The position numbers and the translations under genes were made by a program. From the NCBI GenBank assembly GCA_947488865.1, contig CANLCB010000010.1, forward strand, positions 1 through 35,116: a DNA stretch of 35,116 bases, written 5' to 3'. Under the pieces are notes generated by a model. That model did not search any database, was not told where the DNA came from, and worked only from the letters and a program-made list of their open reading frames with translations. Shown one piece after another: positions 1 to 11,048 of this stretch. The stretch comes from Deltaproteobacteria bacterium (GTDB lineage Bacteria > Bdellovibrionota_C > UBA2361 > OMII01). Position 1 is the first letter of the stretch. The number at the start of each line of letters is the position of its first letter.

Positions 1-1548
<1,548 letters not shown>

Positions 1549-1583
1549 TCACCTTGAAATCAAATCGGCTGAAAATCGGCGGA

Positions 1584-1605
1584 GCCGCCGTCCTTAGACG
1601 GCGGC
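1584..1605 (-). other. GC-rich hairpin with the rpoB stop codon in its loop
   Basis: A perfect 9-bp inverted repeat (gccgccgtc at 1584-1592, gacggcggc at 1597-1605) with a 4-nt loop. In the minus-strand mRNA the rpoB UAA falls inside the loop. The bases that follow (TCCGCCGATTTTC) lack a clean U-run, so it is a weak terminator at most. It may stabilise or process mRNA between rpoB and rpoC, or it may simply be coding sequence. Confidence 0.5.
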
Positions 1606-4600
1606 TGCTGTTTGGTCTGGCTCGCTCGAAACTGGGGTTTCGAGAACCTCGCCTTCCTTCTTCTCTTCGACGAGTTCTACGTCGAGACAGAGTGACTGAA
1701 GCTCCTTCATCATTACGTTGAAGGACTCAGGCAAACCTGGCTCAAGAACGTGCTCGCCCTTAACGATCGACTCGTACATACGAGTGCGGCCGGCGACGTC
1801 GTCAGACTTAACGGTCAAGAACTCCTGAAGGGTGTATGCGGCACCGTATGCCTCAAGCGCCCACACCTCCATTTCTCCGAGACGCTGACCTCCGAACTGA
1901 GCCTTACCACCGAGTGGCTGTTGGGTAACCAACGAGTATGGCCCAATTGAACGTGCGTGGATCTTGTCGTCGACCAAGTGGTCAAGCTTCAGCATGTACA
2001 TCACACCGACAGTTCCCTTCTCAGCGAACGGCTCACCTGTGCGACCGTCGTAAAGCTGAACTTTACCGTCAGTCGGAACGCCTGCGGCAGAGAGCAAATC
2101 CTGAATCTCTGTCTCCTTTGCGGCATCGAACACTGGCGTAGCTACTCGAACTCCGCTCATCTCTCGACGAGCGAGGTCGATTACGTCGTTCTCAGAAAGT
2201 CCGTCGAGGAACTTCTCCTGCTCTTCGCTCTTGTAAGCGGTGCGGAGAAGGTCACGAATTTGCTTAACGGTATCCTTCTTAAACTGTGGGGCTATTTCGA
2301 TACGATCAGCGCCAGAAAGCGGATCAACGATCGACTCAACGAGATCTCTAATTCGACGACCGAGGCTGTATGCTGCCCAGCCGAGGTGAGTCTCGAGAAT
2401 CTGCCCAACGTTCATTCGAGAAGGAACTCCGAGTGGGTTAAGAACCATGTCTACTGGAGTACCATCAGCGAGGTACGGCATGTCCTCTTGAGGAAGAACT
2501 CGGGAGAGAACTCCCTTGTTTCCGTGACGACCGGCCACCTTGTCACCAACCTGGATCTTACGCCGCGTAGCAACGAAGACCTTCACCATCTTGATGATTC
2601 CAGGGGCGAGCTCATCACCTTCCTTGAGACGCTTAATCTTCTCATTGAGGTACGCACGCTTGTTGTTGACGAGCTGTCCAGTACGAACAACGATCTTGTT
2701 GATCTGCTCCTGGATCTTCTCGTCACCAACCTGAATATCACGGAGATACTCGAACGATACGGAGTTGAGAATCTCAGCGTTCAACTGAACGTCTTTGCCG
2801 ATAAGCTCATTACGCTTGTCGTCGATGAGACGGCCTGTTGTTGCCTTGTCTGTAAGGAGCTCAACGATCTCCTTCATAGCCGCGTCACGCAGGATGTTGA
2901 TCTCGTCACGTTGATCTTGCTCAAGGAGAGCGATCTCTCGCTTCTCAAGCTCGATGGTTCGCTCGTCTTTGTCTGTTCCCTTACGAGAGAAGACTTGAGC
3001 CGAGATGATAGTTCCCTCTACTCCTGGCGGGAGCTTAAGACTGCTATCACGAACCTCTCCAGCCTTCTCACCGAAGATAGCTCGGAGGAGCTTCTCTTCA
3101 GGGCTAAGCTGAGTCTCGCTCTTCGGAGTAATCTTACCAACGATGATATCGCCAGGCTTAACTTCCGCTCCGATGCGGATGATTCCAGACTCGTCGAGGT
3201 TCTTGAGAGCCTCTTCTCCTACGTTTGGAATGTCGCGAGTGATCTCTTCCTTTCCAAGCTTCGTGTCACGAGCGATACACTCGAACTCCTCGATGTGCAC
3301 TGACGTGAACACGTCATTCTTCACGAGGTTCTCACTGATGAGAACGGAGTCCTCGAAGTTGTATCCGTTCCATGGCATGAACGCCACCAAGCAGTTCTGA
3401 CCGAGCGCGAGCTCCGCCATATCTGTGGACGGTCCATCAGCCATAACCTCATTCATCGCAACCTTCTCGCCTACTCGAACAATAGGACGCTGAAGGATAC
3501 ATGTGTTCTGGTTCGAACGTCGGTACTTAACAAGCTTGTAGATATCTACACCTGTATCGAGTGGATCATCCGAGATCTTGTCGGCCTTGATCACGATACG
3601 GTCAGATTCAACAGACATGACCTTACCAGGGCGTTTCGCTACAACTGTCGCGCCGGAGTCACGAGCTACGATGTGCTCCATTCCAGTTCCAACGAGTGGA
3701 GCCTGAGCTCGGAGACACGGAACCGCTTGACGTTGCATGTTCGAACCCATCAACGCGCGGTTCGCGTCGTCGTTCTCAAGGAACGGAATGAGTGAAGCCG
3801 CCACGCTCACGATCTGCTTCGGACTTACGTCAAGCTTTGTTACCTCGGGTGGAGGAACAAGGAGGTACTCACCGTTACGGCGAACTGGGATCGATTGATC
3901 CTCAAGGTTACCCTTCTTGTCCATCGCTACGATAGCTGGAGCGATCGTCTCACGCTCTTCTTCAAGAGCTGAGAGGTACACGATATCGCCAGATACTCGA
4001 CCGTTGTTGTCGACTACGCGGTACGGGGTCTCAACGAATCCAAACTCATTTACACGAGCGTATACAGCGAGAGACGCGATAAGTCCGATGTTTGGACCTT
4101 CAGGAGTCTCAATTGGGCAGATACGACCGTAGTGAGTCGCGTTAACGTCACGCACCTCGAATCCGGCGCGGTCACGAGTAAGACCACCTGGTCCAAGGGC
4201 AGACAATCGTCGCTTGTGAGTAACCTCTGAAAGCGGATTTGTCTGATCCATGAACTGAGAGAGCTGGGATGAACCGTAGAACTCCTTCACTACAGCGGCC
4301 ACTGGCTTGTAATTGATGAGGTCCTGCGGAACGAGGGTATCAATATCCTGCATTCCCATGCGCTCCTTAACGGCGCGCTCCATACGAACGAGACCAATTC
4401 GGTATTGGTTCTCTATCAACTCACCAACGGCACGAACACGTCGGTTACCGAGGTGGTCGATGTCGTCGATAGAGTAGCGTTGACCGTCGGAAGAGTTGCG
4501 CAGCTCAAGGAGGTAACGAACAGTCTCTTTGATATCCTCAGGAGACAACACACCCTGGTCCATCGGAGGAGCCTCACGGCCCTGCGAGATGTACAGCTTG

Positions 4601-6051
4601 TGGTTCATCTTGTATCGACCGATATCAGAGAGATCGTATCGATCAGGATTGAAGAAGAGGTTCTTGAATGTTGCCTGAGCTGTCTCTGGACGAGGAGGAT
4701 CTCCTGGTCGCAGACGTCGGTAAATCTCGATCAAGCTGTCGATTGCTGGACGACCAGACAAGCGAGAGTAGAGCGAGTTATCACCACTCATCTTATCAGA
4801 AACGAGAGTCTTCCAGAGCGACTCACCAATGTGGTTATCGTCGAGGTAAAGAACTCGAATGCGATCGAGGCCAAGCTCGCGCTGAAGGGTAATCTTGCCC
4901 TTCTCAACGATCTCGCCCTTAGAGTTAACTTTATCAGCCTTAAGCTCATCGCCAGCGTTTACGATGATCTCGAATTGCTCGCAGATAGCCTTAGCGTCTT
5001 TCTCATCAAGCTCAAGCACCGCTGGTCCGATGCGCTCACGGATGACATCCCATCCAACAAGCACCTCGCCCTTCTCAGCGATAAGCTCGCCGCTCTTAGG
5101 ATTAGCTACGTCCTCAGTTGCCTGAATTACAGTTTCAGCGGCAATCATTCCGATTACAGCCTCGGGGCCAACCTCGAGCTCGTCGATCTCAGCCTCTTTC
5201 ATGCGTCGGATAACGGCCTTGTTAAACTTTCCACCCTGCTTAACAAGAACCTTTCCACCAGCCTTGATCTCTCGAAGAGCCTTTTGGCCCTCAAGCTGAT
5301 CCGGCTTGAACTCCTTCGTAACGAGCCCCTTAGCGCCGAAGATAATCGTGTCAGTCTTGTAGTAGCTGGCAACGATATCGTCCGCTGTCATTCCGATAGC
5401 GCGAAGAAGAACGGTCGCGTTCAACTTACGACGTCGGTCGATACGAACGTGGAGAACATCCTTCACGTCGAACTCGAAATCGATCCATGAACCACGGTAC
5501 GGGATAATGCGAGCCGAGTAGAGAAGCTTGCCTGATACGTGGCTCTTTCCATCATCATGGTCGAAGAACACACCAGGTGAACGGTGAAGCTGGCTAACGA
5601 TTACACGCTCAGTTCCGTTGATAACGAAGGTTCCACGCTCAGTCATGAGCGGGATCTCTCCGAAGTACACAACGTCTTCCTTAAGAGCGCTCAAATTCCG
5701 AGCGCCAGTGTCAGGATTTACGTCCCAAAGAACGAGCTGAATGGTCACTCGAAGTGGAGCGGCCCACGTCATTCCGCGATCGCGACACTCGTCTTGATCG
5801 TACTTCGGCGTTCCGAGGTTGTACGACACGAACTCCAGGGAGGCAGTGTTGTTGTAGTCTCGGATCGGGAATACCGATTTGAAAACTTTTTGAAGTCCAA
5901 CCTCTTCCCGCTTTTCAGGGTCGACGGTGGCTTGGAGGAATCGCTCGTACGAGCTTTTTTGAATTCCTATCAGATTTGGGATTTCGGCTACTTCGCCGAT
6001 TTTTGAGTAGCTTTTTCGGAGGCGGAGATTGGTCTTGATTTTTGATGTCAT
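1594..6051 (-). CDS. rpoB: DNA-directed RNA polymerase subunit beta
   Basis: Beta subunit of RNA polymerase, 1485 aa, starting [17 protein letters not shown]. The rifampicin pocket [11 protein letters not shown]...[10 protein letters not shown] spans residues 593-620. Positions equivalent to E. coli Q513, D516, H526 and S531 are Q599, D602, H612 and S617, all wild type; E. coli N518 is Thr here. The C-terminal block [11 protein letters not shown]...[15 protein letters not shown] is canonical, and the C-terminus is acidic and variable. The protein is about 140 aa longer than E. coli beta (1342 aa), and about 80 of the extra residues fall in the lobe between residues 225 and 440. It lies 363 nt after rplL and 54 nt before rpoC. 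Long open frames on the opposite strand are codon-bias shadows. Confidence 0.99.
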   Translation of the reverse strand: MTSKIKTNLRLRKSYSKIGEVAEIPNLIGIQKSSYERFLQATVDPEKREEVGLQKVFKSVFPIRDYNNTASLEFVSYNLGTPKYDQDECRDRGMTWAAPLRVTIQLVLWDVNPDTGARNLSALKEDVVYFGEIPLMTERGTFVINGTERVIVSQLHRSPGVFFDHDDGKSHVSGKLLYSARIIPYRGSWIDFEFDVKDVLHVRIDRRRKLNATVLLRAIGMTADDIVASYYKTDTIIFGAKGLVTKEFKPDQLEGQKALREIKAGGKVLVKQGGKFNKAVIRRMKEAEIDELEVGPEAVIGMIAAETVIQATEDVANPKSGELIAEKGEVLVGWDVIRERIGPAVLELDEKDAKAICEQFEIIVNAGDELKADKVNSKGEIVEKGKITLQRELGLDRIRVLYLDDNHIGESLWKTLVSDKMSGDNSLYSRLSGRPAIDSLIEIYRRLRPGDPPRPETAQATFKNLFFNPDRYDLSDIGRYKMNHKLYISQGREAPPMDQGVLSPEDIKETVRYLLELRNSSDGQRYSIDDIDHLGNRRVRAVGELIENQYRIGLVRMERAVKERMGMQDIDTLVPQDLINYKPVAAVVKEFYGSSQLSQFMDQTNPLSEVTHKRRLSALGPGGLTRDRAGFEVRDVNATHYGRICPIETPEGPNIGLIASLAVYARVNEFGFVETPYRVVDNNGRVSGDIVYLSALEEERETIAPAIVAMDKKGNLEDQSIPVRRNGEYLLVPPPEVTKLDVSPKQIVSVAASLIPFLENDDANRALMGSNMQRQAVPCLRAQAPLVGTGMEHIVARDSGATVVAKRPGKVMSVESDRIVIKADKISDDPLDTGVDIYKLVKYRRSNQNTCILQRPIVRVGEKVAMNEVMADGPSTDMAELALGQNCLVAFMPWNGYNFEDSVLISENLVKNDVFTSVHIEEFECIARDTKLGKEEITRDIPNVGEEALKNLDESGIIRIGAEVKPGDIIVGKITPKSETQLSPEEKLLRAIFGEKAGEVRDSSLKLPPGVEGTIISAQVFSRKGTDKDERTIELEKREIALLEQDQRDEINILRDAAMKEIVELLTDKATTGRLIDDKRNELIGKDVQLNAEILNSVSFEYLRDIQVGDEKIQEQINKIVVRTGQLVNNKRAYLNEKIKRLKEGDELAPGIIKMVKVFVATRRKIQVGDKVAGRHGNKGVLSRVLPQEDMPYLADGTPVDMVLNPLGVPSRMNVGQILETHLGWAAYSLGRRIRDLVESIVDPLSGADRIEIAPQFKKDTVKQIRDLLRTAYKSEEQEKFLDGLSENDVIDLARREMSGVRVATPVFDAAKETEIQDLLSAAGVPTDGKVQLYDGRTGEPFAEKGTVGVMYMLKLDHLVDDKIHARSIGPYSLVTQQPLGGKAQFGGQRLGEMEVWALEAYGAAYTLQEFLTVKSDDVAGRTRMYESIVKGEHVLEPGLPESFNVMMKELQSLCLDVELVEEKKEGEVLETPVSSEPDQTAAAV

Positions 6052-6071
6052 ACGTAAGTGACTCTAAAGGC

Positions 6072-6092
6072 AAAAAGCCCGAGCCGCCCGGG
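6072..6092 (-). terminator. possible attenuator just upstream of rpoB
   Basis: On the minus strand CCCG, a 7-nt loop and CGGG form a short GC stem (6092-6078), followed within one base by UUUUU (6076-6072). The U-run ends 20 nt before the rpoB ATG. An alternative upstream pairing (GCCC with GGGC) overlaps it, as an attenuator would allow. Four base pairs is a weak stem, so this is tentative. Confidence 0.3.
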
Positions 6093-6368
6093 TGGAGGGC
6101 CAGCTAGGCTGACTGCGCTTTTTCCCCACTCCACTGCCCGAAAAGCACCGGCTACATGGCGTGGGATGTTACAAGTGGAGCTGACAATAACAGAAGACGA
6201 AACGGAACTAAACCCTTTGAGCTCTCAAGAGTTATCGTGCGTTTACCATCGCCGCTGCCAGTCAACTCCTATCAACACGCCCATAGCGACGCAACCCCTT
6301 TAGGTTACGCCTCTATGGGCAAGCTTCTTTTATTGCTGACGGGGCTAGGCCCCGATAGCAACTATAGA

Positions 6369-6393
6369 GCCAACGCCGTTTGAGGGCGTTGGC
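6369..6393 (-). promoter_or_regulatory. hairpin after rplL (attenuator or processing site)
   Basis: A perfect 9-bp inverted repeat (gccaacgcc at 6369-6377, ggcgttggc at 6385-6393) with a 7-nt loop, beginning 22 nt past the rplL stop. It is not followed by a U-run on the minus strand, so it looks more like a processing or partial-termination element, as in the E. coli rplL-rpoB gap, than a full terminator. Confidence 0.5.
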
Positions 6394-6414
6394 TTACTAG
6401 CAAGCGCAAGCTTA

Positions 6415-6798
6415 CTACTTAAGGCTAGCCTTAGCTCCGGCTTCCTTGAGCTTCTTAACGAAGTCCTCAGCCTCAGCCTTAGCAACAGCTTCCTTAACGA
6501 GCTTTGGAGCGCCGTCAACAAGATCCTTAGCCTCTTTAAGGCCAAGTCCTGTGATCTCACGAACCACCTTGATCACCTTAACCTTCTCGGCACCAGCGTC
6601 ATCAAGCATGATCGTGAACTCGGTCTTCTCTTCAACAGCAGCTCCTGCACCTGCAGCAGCACCAGCTACCATAGCAACTGGAGCAGCAGCGCTCACACCA
6701 AGCTCTTCCTCGAGCTTCTTTACCATCTTTGCAGCGTCCATCAGGGACATTGCCTTGATGAAATCAACTACGCCGTCGAACGTATACGACTCAGACAT
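6415..6798 (-). CDS. rplL: 50S ribosomal protein L7/L12
   Basis: Stalk protein of the large ribosomal subunit that recruits translational GTPases. 127 aa, starting [15 protein letters not shown]. It has an N-terminal dimerisation domain (about 1-35), an Ala/Gly-rich hinge ([18 protein letters not shown]) and the C-terminal factor-binding domain with [13 protein letters not shown] and the conserved [16 protein letters not shown]. The ATG at 6798 is preferred over an upstream in-frame start at 6825 because AAGGAAAGGAG lies directly before it and family members start here. It follows rplJ by 78 nt. Confidence 0.98.
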   Translation of the reverse strand: MSESYTFDGVVDFIKAMSLMDAAKMVKKLEEELGVSAAAPVAMVAGAAAGAGAAVEEKTEFTIMLDDAGAEKVKVIKVVREITGLGLKEAKDLVDGAPKLVKEAVAKAEAEDFVKKLKEAGAKASLK

Positions 6799-6876
6799 GG
6801 TTATACTCCTTTCCTTACGACACAACTAAAAACAATTAACTATACAATTTCAGCCCACCGGCTCAACCTGCCCCAA

Positions 6877-7431
6877 TTAAGCAGCTGCTGACTCCCCTCC
6901 GAGCTTCTTTCGGTATGCCTCAATGGATCTCACTACCTGAGCACCAGGCTCTGAGAGTACTCGAACCAAGCGAGTAGCAGGCGCCGAAATGAGGCTGAGC
7001 AACATAGCGAATGTCTCTTCTCTGCCAGGCAGCTTCGACAACGAATCTACCCCAGCAGCATCGACGTACGCGCCATCAAGCCAAGCCCCTTTCACTCGAA
7101 ACTTATCATTAGCCTTCGCAAACTTTGCGAGCACCTTAGTTGGCGCTATCACGTCAGCTTCCGAAGTAACTACAAGCGTTGGACCGATGATAGTCTCAAG
7201 GAACTTAGAGACGTCATCCTGCTTTCCATCGCTTTGAACTTTACTTACAGCCAGTCGAGCAAGGGTGTTCTTAACAACACGCGCCCTACAACCAGCATTC
7301 TTGAGCTCACGTCGAAGTTCGGTAACTTTAGCTACCGTTAATCCACGGTAATCAGCGCAAACCGCAACCTGAGCACTCTTAAAATTGGAGATGAGCGTAT
7401 CAAGCTCAACTTGCTTCTCAGCTTTTTCCAT
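6877..7431 (-). CDS. rplJ: 50S ribosomal protein L10
   Basis: Base of the L7/L12 stalk on 23S rRNA, 184 aa. It starts MEKAEKQVELDTLISNFKSA with a clear AAGGAG upstream. The family's VCADYRGLTVAKVTELRREL block is at about residues 23-42, and RVVKNTLARLAV follows. The C-terminal helix (VRVLSEPGAQVVRSIEAYRKK) binds L7/L12. It lies only 33 nt after rplA, too little for an E. coli-like structured L10 leader between the genes, so any L10 autoregulation must use another site. Confidence 0.98.
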   Translation of the reverse strand: MEKAEKQVELDTLISNFKSAQVAVCADYRGLTVAKVTELRRELKNAGCRARVVKNTLARLAVSKVQSDGKQDDVSKFLETIIGPTLVVTSEADVIAPTKVLAKFAKANDKFRVKGAWLDGAYVDAAGVDSLSKLPGREETFAMLLSLISAPATRLVRVLSEPGAQVVRSIEAYRKKLGGESAAA

Positions 7432-7464
7432 ATCAAAAACTCCTTACGCCCTATCGACCTTCAC

Positions 7465-8166
7465 TTACGCTCGAAGAGCTGACACATCCAACGCTACACC
7501 TGGCCCCATGGTGAGGGAGATAGAAGCGGATTCAAGATAAAGTCCCTTCGCTGTCGAAGGCTTCGCACGATTCAGAGCTTGGAAGAGCGCCGAAACGTTG
7601 TCCAAGATCTTTGCGCCACCGAAAGAAGCCTTTCCTACAGCGGCATGCACGACTCCTGCCTTATCAACGCGGTACTCAGCGCGCCCAGCCTTAACAGACT
7701 TAACGGTCTCACCAACGTCGAATGTTACAGTTCCGACCTTAGGAGATGGCATCAAACCACGTGGTCCAAGGAGCTTTCCGACTTTTCCTACCTGAACCAT
7801 CATGTCAGGAGTAGCGACAACGCTATCAAAGTCAAAGAAACCGCCCTTGATCTTCTCAACAAGGTCGTCACCACCAACGAAATCTGCTCCAGCGGCCTCC
7901 GCCTCCTTAGCCTTGTCTCCCTTAGCGAAAACAAGCACTCGAACCTGCTTACCAAGTCCGTGCGGGAGGGAGATCGAACCACGAACGTTCTGATCAGCCT
8001 TCTTAGGGTCAACCCCAAGACGAACCGCAACTTCAACGGTCTCATCAAATTTAGCCGACGCGGTTGAAGCTACAACCTGGCAACCCTCTTCCAAAGAGTA
8101 GAGCTTGCCATCTTGGACTTTCTGTCGCGCTGCTCGAATCCTCTTTCCTTCTTTCTTTAGAGCCAT
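7465..8166 (-). CDS. rplA: 50S ribosomal protein L1
   Basis: L1-stalk protein of the large subunit, 233 aa, starting [17 protein letters not shown]. The family block at about residue 125 ([21 protein letters not shown]) is intact. The ATG at 8166 is chosen because an upstream in-frame TTG at 8190 would add only an unconserved leader. No good Shine-Dalgarno precedes the ATG, unusual for a ribosomal protein gene. It is separated from rplK by 159 nt, whereas the two are almost adjacent in E. coli, so translational coupling is unlikely. Confidence 0.97.
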   Translation of the reverse strand: MALKKEGKRIRAARQKVQDGKLYSLEEGCQVVASTASAKFDETVEVAVRLGVDPKKADQNVRGSISLPHGLGKQVRVLVFAKGDKAKEAEAAGADFVGGDDLVEKIKGGFFDFDSVVATPDMMVQVGKVGKLLGPRGLMPSPKVGTVTFDVGETVKSVKAGRAEYRVDKAGVVHAAVGKASFGGAKILDNVSALFQALNRAKPSTAKGLYLESASISLTMGPGVALDVSALRA

Positions 8167-8325
8167 AACTACACTTAAAAACGTATGCAAACTGAATCTT
8201 CGAAGGTAATTAAGCCCCCTTTCAGTCGTCTCCCCTCTTTATTACCCTTATCAACCGTGTTTGGTCGGGGCCGCGAGGAGCCGGTAGCCTAGGGACTTAC
8301 CGCCCAGAAGTCAATATCTCCAGGG
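8167..8325 (-). other. rplK-rplA spacer (159 nt), possible regulatory leader
   Basis: No reading frame here looks real. The minus-strand RNA holds GC-rich stretches (CTACCGGCTCCTCGCGGCC) followed by AT-rich sequence up to rplA. It could contain an L1-binding operator or an internal promoter, but I could not draw a specific structure and claim neither. Confidence 0.35.
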
Positions 8326-8751
8326 TTATTTGAGAACATCAACACCCATGCTGCGCGCGGTTCCAGCAACGATCTTGAACGCTGCCTCCTCGTCGTAGCA
8401 GTTCAGGTCAGCCATCTTCTGCTTAGCGATGTCGTAAACCTGAGCTTTGGTGAGCTTTCCAACCTTATCCTTGTTTGGAACAGACGAACCCTTCTCAATT
8501 CCAAGGGCCTTCTTAATGAGGAAGGAAACTGGTGCAGTCTTGAGCTCGAAAGTGAACGAACGGTCCTTGAAAACAGTAATGATTACAGGAACGACCTCAC
8601 CTTGCTGCTTCTGCGTGCGAGCATTGAACTGCTTGCAGAACTCCATGATGTTCACGCCGTGTTGGCCGAGAACTGGTCCGATAGGAGGAGCTGGATTGGC
8701 TTTTCCACCCAACACCTGCAACTTAATGTATGTACTAATCTCTTTTGCCAT
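8326..8751 (-). CDS. rplK: 50S ribosomal protein L11
   Basis: Binds the GTPase-associated centre of 23S rRNA; in bacteria with ribosome-bound RelA it is needed for sensing amino-acid starvation. 141 aa, the usual length, starting [18 protein letters not shown]. The proline-rich N-terminal motif [20 protein letters not shown] (about 17-36) and the C-terminal RNA-binding domain ([29 protein letters not shown]) are present. It lies 48 nt after nusG. Confidence 0.99.
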   Translation of the reverse strand: MAKEISTYIKLQVLGGKANPAPPIGPVLGQHGVNIMEFCKQFNARTQKQQGEVVPVIITVFKDRSFTFELKTAPVSFLIKKALGIEKGSSVPNKDKVGKLTKAQVYDIAKQKMADLNCYDEEAAFKIVAGTARSMGVDVLK

Positions 8752-8799
8752 GTACCACCTCTAACTACAAACTTTCGACGCACTAGCAATTACAGCTAG

Positions 8800-9351
8800 T
8801 TAGCATTTCTCCACCTGCATGAAATCGAGCTCGACTGGAGTAGCACGCCCGAAGATGCTGATCAACACTTTGACCTTACCCTTCTCTGGTCTTACTTCCT
8901 CAATCGTTCCATTGAACTCAGCGAACGGACCATCTACGACCTTCACAGCATCGCCCTGCTCGAAGTTCATCTTAGACCGTGGCGAAGCCGCTCCCTCTTC
9001 CACCTGGCTGAAGATGCGCTTTACTTCATCTTCAGAGATAGGCTGTGGAGCTGTCGCATCACCGACGAAACCAGAGATTTTTGGGGTCTCCTTTACCAAG
9101 TGCCAGGTCTCTTCATTGAGAACCATCTGCACAAGGATGTACCCAGGGAAGAACTTGCGAGTTGAGGTCTTCTTCTGCCCCTTCACCAACTCAACAACGG
9201 TCTCCTGCGGAACGTGAACCTCACCGAAAAGGTGCAAAAGATTGTTAAGGCGTACACGCTCCTCAAGAGCCTGCTTAGCCTTCATCTCAAATCCAGCGTA
9301 CGCCTGAACGACATACCACTTTAAATTCTGCTCACCCGTGCTTGTTTCCAT
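8800..9351 (-). CDS. nusG: transcription termination/antitermination factor NusG
   Basis: Elongation factor that binds RNA polymerase and couples to Rho or the ribosome. 183 aa from the ATG at 9351. The N-terminal NGN domain begins KWYVVQAYAGFEMKAKQALEE and contains FPGYILVQM. The C-terminal KOW domain reads EQGDAVKVVDGPFAEFNGTI. The ATG is preferred to the in-frame TTG two codons upstream because AGGAG is 9 nt from the ATG but only 3 nt from the TTG. It lies 12 nt after secE, the normal pairing. Confidence 0.98.
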   Translation of the reverse strand: METSTGEQNLKWYVVQAYAGFEMKAKQALEERVRLNNLLHLFGEVHVPQETVVELVKGQKKTSTRKFFPGYILVQMVLNEETWHLVKETPKISGFVGDATAPQPISEDEVKRIFSQVEEGAASPRSKMNFEQGDAVKVVDGPFAEFNGTIEEVRPEKGKVKVLISIFGRATPVELDFMQVEKC

Positions 9352-9363
9352 ATCCAATCACTC

Positions 9364-9573
9364 CTAGCCGAGCATCTTTCCCATCAGCCAGTTAAACGCG
9401 AGGTCCATAACGAAAAGGCACATCGAAATGAACACGATGATAAGGAGTACTACTCCCGTAAGCTTCATCGCCTCCTGCCGCGTCGGACTCTGAACTTTTT
9501 TGAGTTCGTCGATACTCTCCGCGATATATCCTCGCGAGGAGCCTGATGCGGCACTTGCTACCTTATCGTTCAT
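9364..9573 (-). CDS. secE: preprotein translocase subunit SecE
   Basis: Small essential subunit of the SecYEG channel in the inner membrane. 69 aa in the single-TM form, with the amphipathic helix SIDELKKVQSPTRQEAMK (about 20-38) followed by one membrane segment, LTGVVLLIIVFISMCLFVMD. A soluble Ser/Ala-rich N-terminus precedes them. It sits upstream of nusG as in most bacteria. It usually follows tRNA-Trp or tuf, but here it follows sufD. An AGGA-type ribosome site precedes the ATG. Confidence 0.97.
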   Translation of the reverse strand: MNDKVASAASGSSRGYIAESIDELKKVQSPTRQEAMKLTGVVLLIIVFISMCLFVMDLAFNWLMGKMLG

Positions 9574-9715
9574 CTAAAATCCTAAAATAACTCAATAAAA
9601 TCTGCCTGGATTTGCCGAGACTGACCTATCGATTCACCCACTTACATACCCTTTTGGGGGCAGTCTAAGCGCAGCGAATGCGCAAGGTAGCAGAATTTCA
9701 AGGCTCGAGCAAACA

Positions 9716-9739
9716 GGCGCCCGTTCTTAGGCGGGCACC
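9716..9739 (-). terminator. candidate terminator of the suf operon, stop codon in loop
   Basis: The minus-strand RNA forms GGUGCCCG / CGGGCGCC, 8 bp with one G-U pair, around an 8-nt loop that contains the sufD UAA (9729-9727). The bases after it are UGUUUGCUCG, a poor U-run. It may terminate part of the suf transcript before secE or act as a 3' stability hairpin. Confidence 0.45.
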
Positions 9740-11040
9740 CCCAATTTGGCTGTAATAGCCCCCTCCACATACTCCCGGAGAGGAACAACCTTGCAGGTGG
9801 TAAGTACCTCGCTCGCGAAAGCATGAATAAGGAAGTTCCGAGCCTCCTCACGTCCTACTCCACGAGAACGAAGATAGAACATAGCATCTTCATCAAGCTG
9901 ACCGACTGTCGCTCCATGCGTACACTTCACATCATCCGCCCAAATTTTGAGCTGTGGGCGAGTCTCAATGCTAGCCGATGGCGACAGAAGCAGCGCTTGA
10001 TTCGACTGAAACGCGTTCGTCTTTTGCGCGATCTGCTCAACGGTAATCGTTCCAGAGAAGACTCCCCGACTATCATCAGCGTAGATTCCCTTGAAGTGCT
10101 CACGGCTCTCAATTGAAGGCTCGATGTGGTGAATCAGTGTTGAGTTATCAACGTGCTGAGATCCATTTAACACAGAGAGTCCGTTCAGAACTGAGAACGC
10201 TCCACTTCCCTTCAAGAGGTTGTTGATATTGTTTCGCACCAACGCGCCACCGAAGGAGAATACATGCGTCGACACCGAACCACTTCGTCCCTGGTCAACG
10301 GTCATGCTTGCGACATGAAATGCATCTCGCGACTCGTCCTGGAACTTGTAGTAATCAACAACAGCGGCATCGTCCGCATGGATCTCAACAACAGGAAGAG
10401 CGAGATACTTCACGGAATCAAGAGCGACATGGCTCTCAATAACAGTTAGCTGAGATTGCTCGTGCGCTTTCACGTACAAGCGTGGGGTCAACACTGTTGA
10501 CGCGGCATCCTTAGTGACCACATGGAGCACATGGAATGGGCGACTAACGACCGCCCCCTTCTTCACGACGAGCGAAACGGCGTCAGTGGTGAGAGCTGTC
10601 GCGAGGGCCGCAAAACACTCTTCTTTGTGCTGACCAAGAGAACCGAAAGGAGCGTCAGACCCAGCGGCCAAACGCCCAACGGTTACACCAGCAACCTCAT
10701 CCTTACTTGAGAGAGCGTCGTTAAACACTCCATTCACAAAAACCATGAGGTAGGCGTTAAGCTCTGGAAGAACGAACGGCTCAAGATCTTTCCTGGTGAC
10801 AGCTGCAGCTACGGTAGCCGGAAGCGAGAACTCTCCCTTCGCGATAACGTCAGTGTCTGTATATTTCCAGCTCTCCTGTCGAGGCGTAGGAAAGAGCACT
10901 TTATTCCATACAGCGAGAGCCTCAGCGACTACCGCCGACATCGAAGACTGAGACGAACGGGTTTGAGCAACCTCAATCGCCTTGGTCACCCACGATGGAG
11001 ACGTCTGAGCGCTCTCAATTTTTTTCGAAGCAACACTCAT
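9727..11040 (-). CDS. sufD: Fe-S cluster assembly protein SufD
   Basis: Scaffold subunit of the SufBC2D complex that builds Fe-S clusters in the cytoplasm. 437 aa, starting MSVASKKIESAQTSP. The variable N-terminal half contains the usual LFPTPRQESWKYTDTD motif (about 51-66). The beta-helix core includes SQHVDNSTLIHHIEPS and QTNAFQSNQALLLSPSA. The C-terminal signature ADDVKCTHGATVGQLDED is followed by MFYLRSRGV, which includes the conserved His used by SufD. AAGGGG lies just before the ATG, and sufC ends 8 nt upstream, so the genes are coupled. Confidence 0.97.
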   Translation of the reverse strand: MSVASKKIESAQTSPSWVTKAIEVAQTRSSQSSMSAVVAEALAVWNKVLFPTPRQESWKYTDTDVIAKGEFSLPATVAAAVTRKDLEPFVLPELNAYLMVFVNGVFNDALSSKDEVAGVTVGRLAAGSDAPFGSLGQHKEECFAALATALTTDAVSLVVKKGAVVSRPFHVLHVVTKDAASTVLTPRLYVKAHEQSQLTVIESHVALDSVKYLALPVVEIHADDAAVVDYYKFQDESRDAFHVASMTVDQGRSGSVSTHVFSFGGALVRNNINNLLKGSGAFSVLNGLSVLNGSQHVDNSTLIHHIEPSIESREHFKGIYADDSRGVFSGTITVEQIAQKTNAFQSNQALLLSPSASIETRPQLKIWADDVKCTHGATVGQLDEDAMFYLRSRGVGREEARNFLIHAFASEVLTTCKVVPLREYVEGAITAKLGVPA

Positions 11041-11048
11041 GGTACCCC

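Larger units (their letters stand above)
6052..6414 (-). other. rplL-rpoB intergenic leader (363 nt)
   Basis: No gene is visible here on either strand. On the minus strand it carries, in order from rplL, a 9-bp hairpin, a small GC hairpin (cggggc/gccccg at 6340-6354, 3-nt loop) and a GC stem followed by five U just before rpoB. In E. coli the corresponding gap holds an attenuator and an RNase III site, so the position fits a control region. I found no convincing -35/-10 pair for a separate rpoB promoter. Confidence 0.6.

Noticed and set aside
1957-3303. 448-codon open frame on the plus strand opposite rpoB
   Set aside because: It lies wholly within rpoB on the other strand, its translation is rich in Leu, Ser, Val and Asn without domain features, and long antisense frames are expected from the codon usage of rpoB.
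4405-5490. 361-codon open frame on the plus strand opposite rpoB
   Set aside because: Same codon-bias shadow; no ribosome site, no recognisable motif and it overlaps a certain gene completely.
6058-6383. Small frames (75-81 codons) in the rplL-rpoB gap on the plus strand
   Set aside because: No ribosome site, low-quality composition, and they cross stem-loops better explained as leader RNA of the opposite strand.
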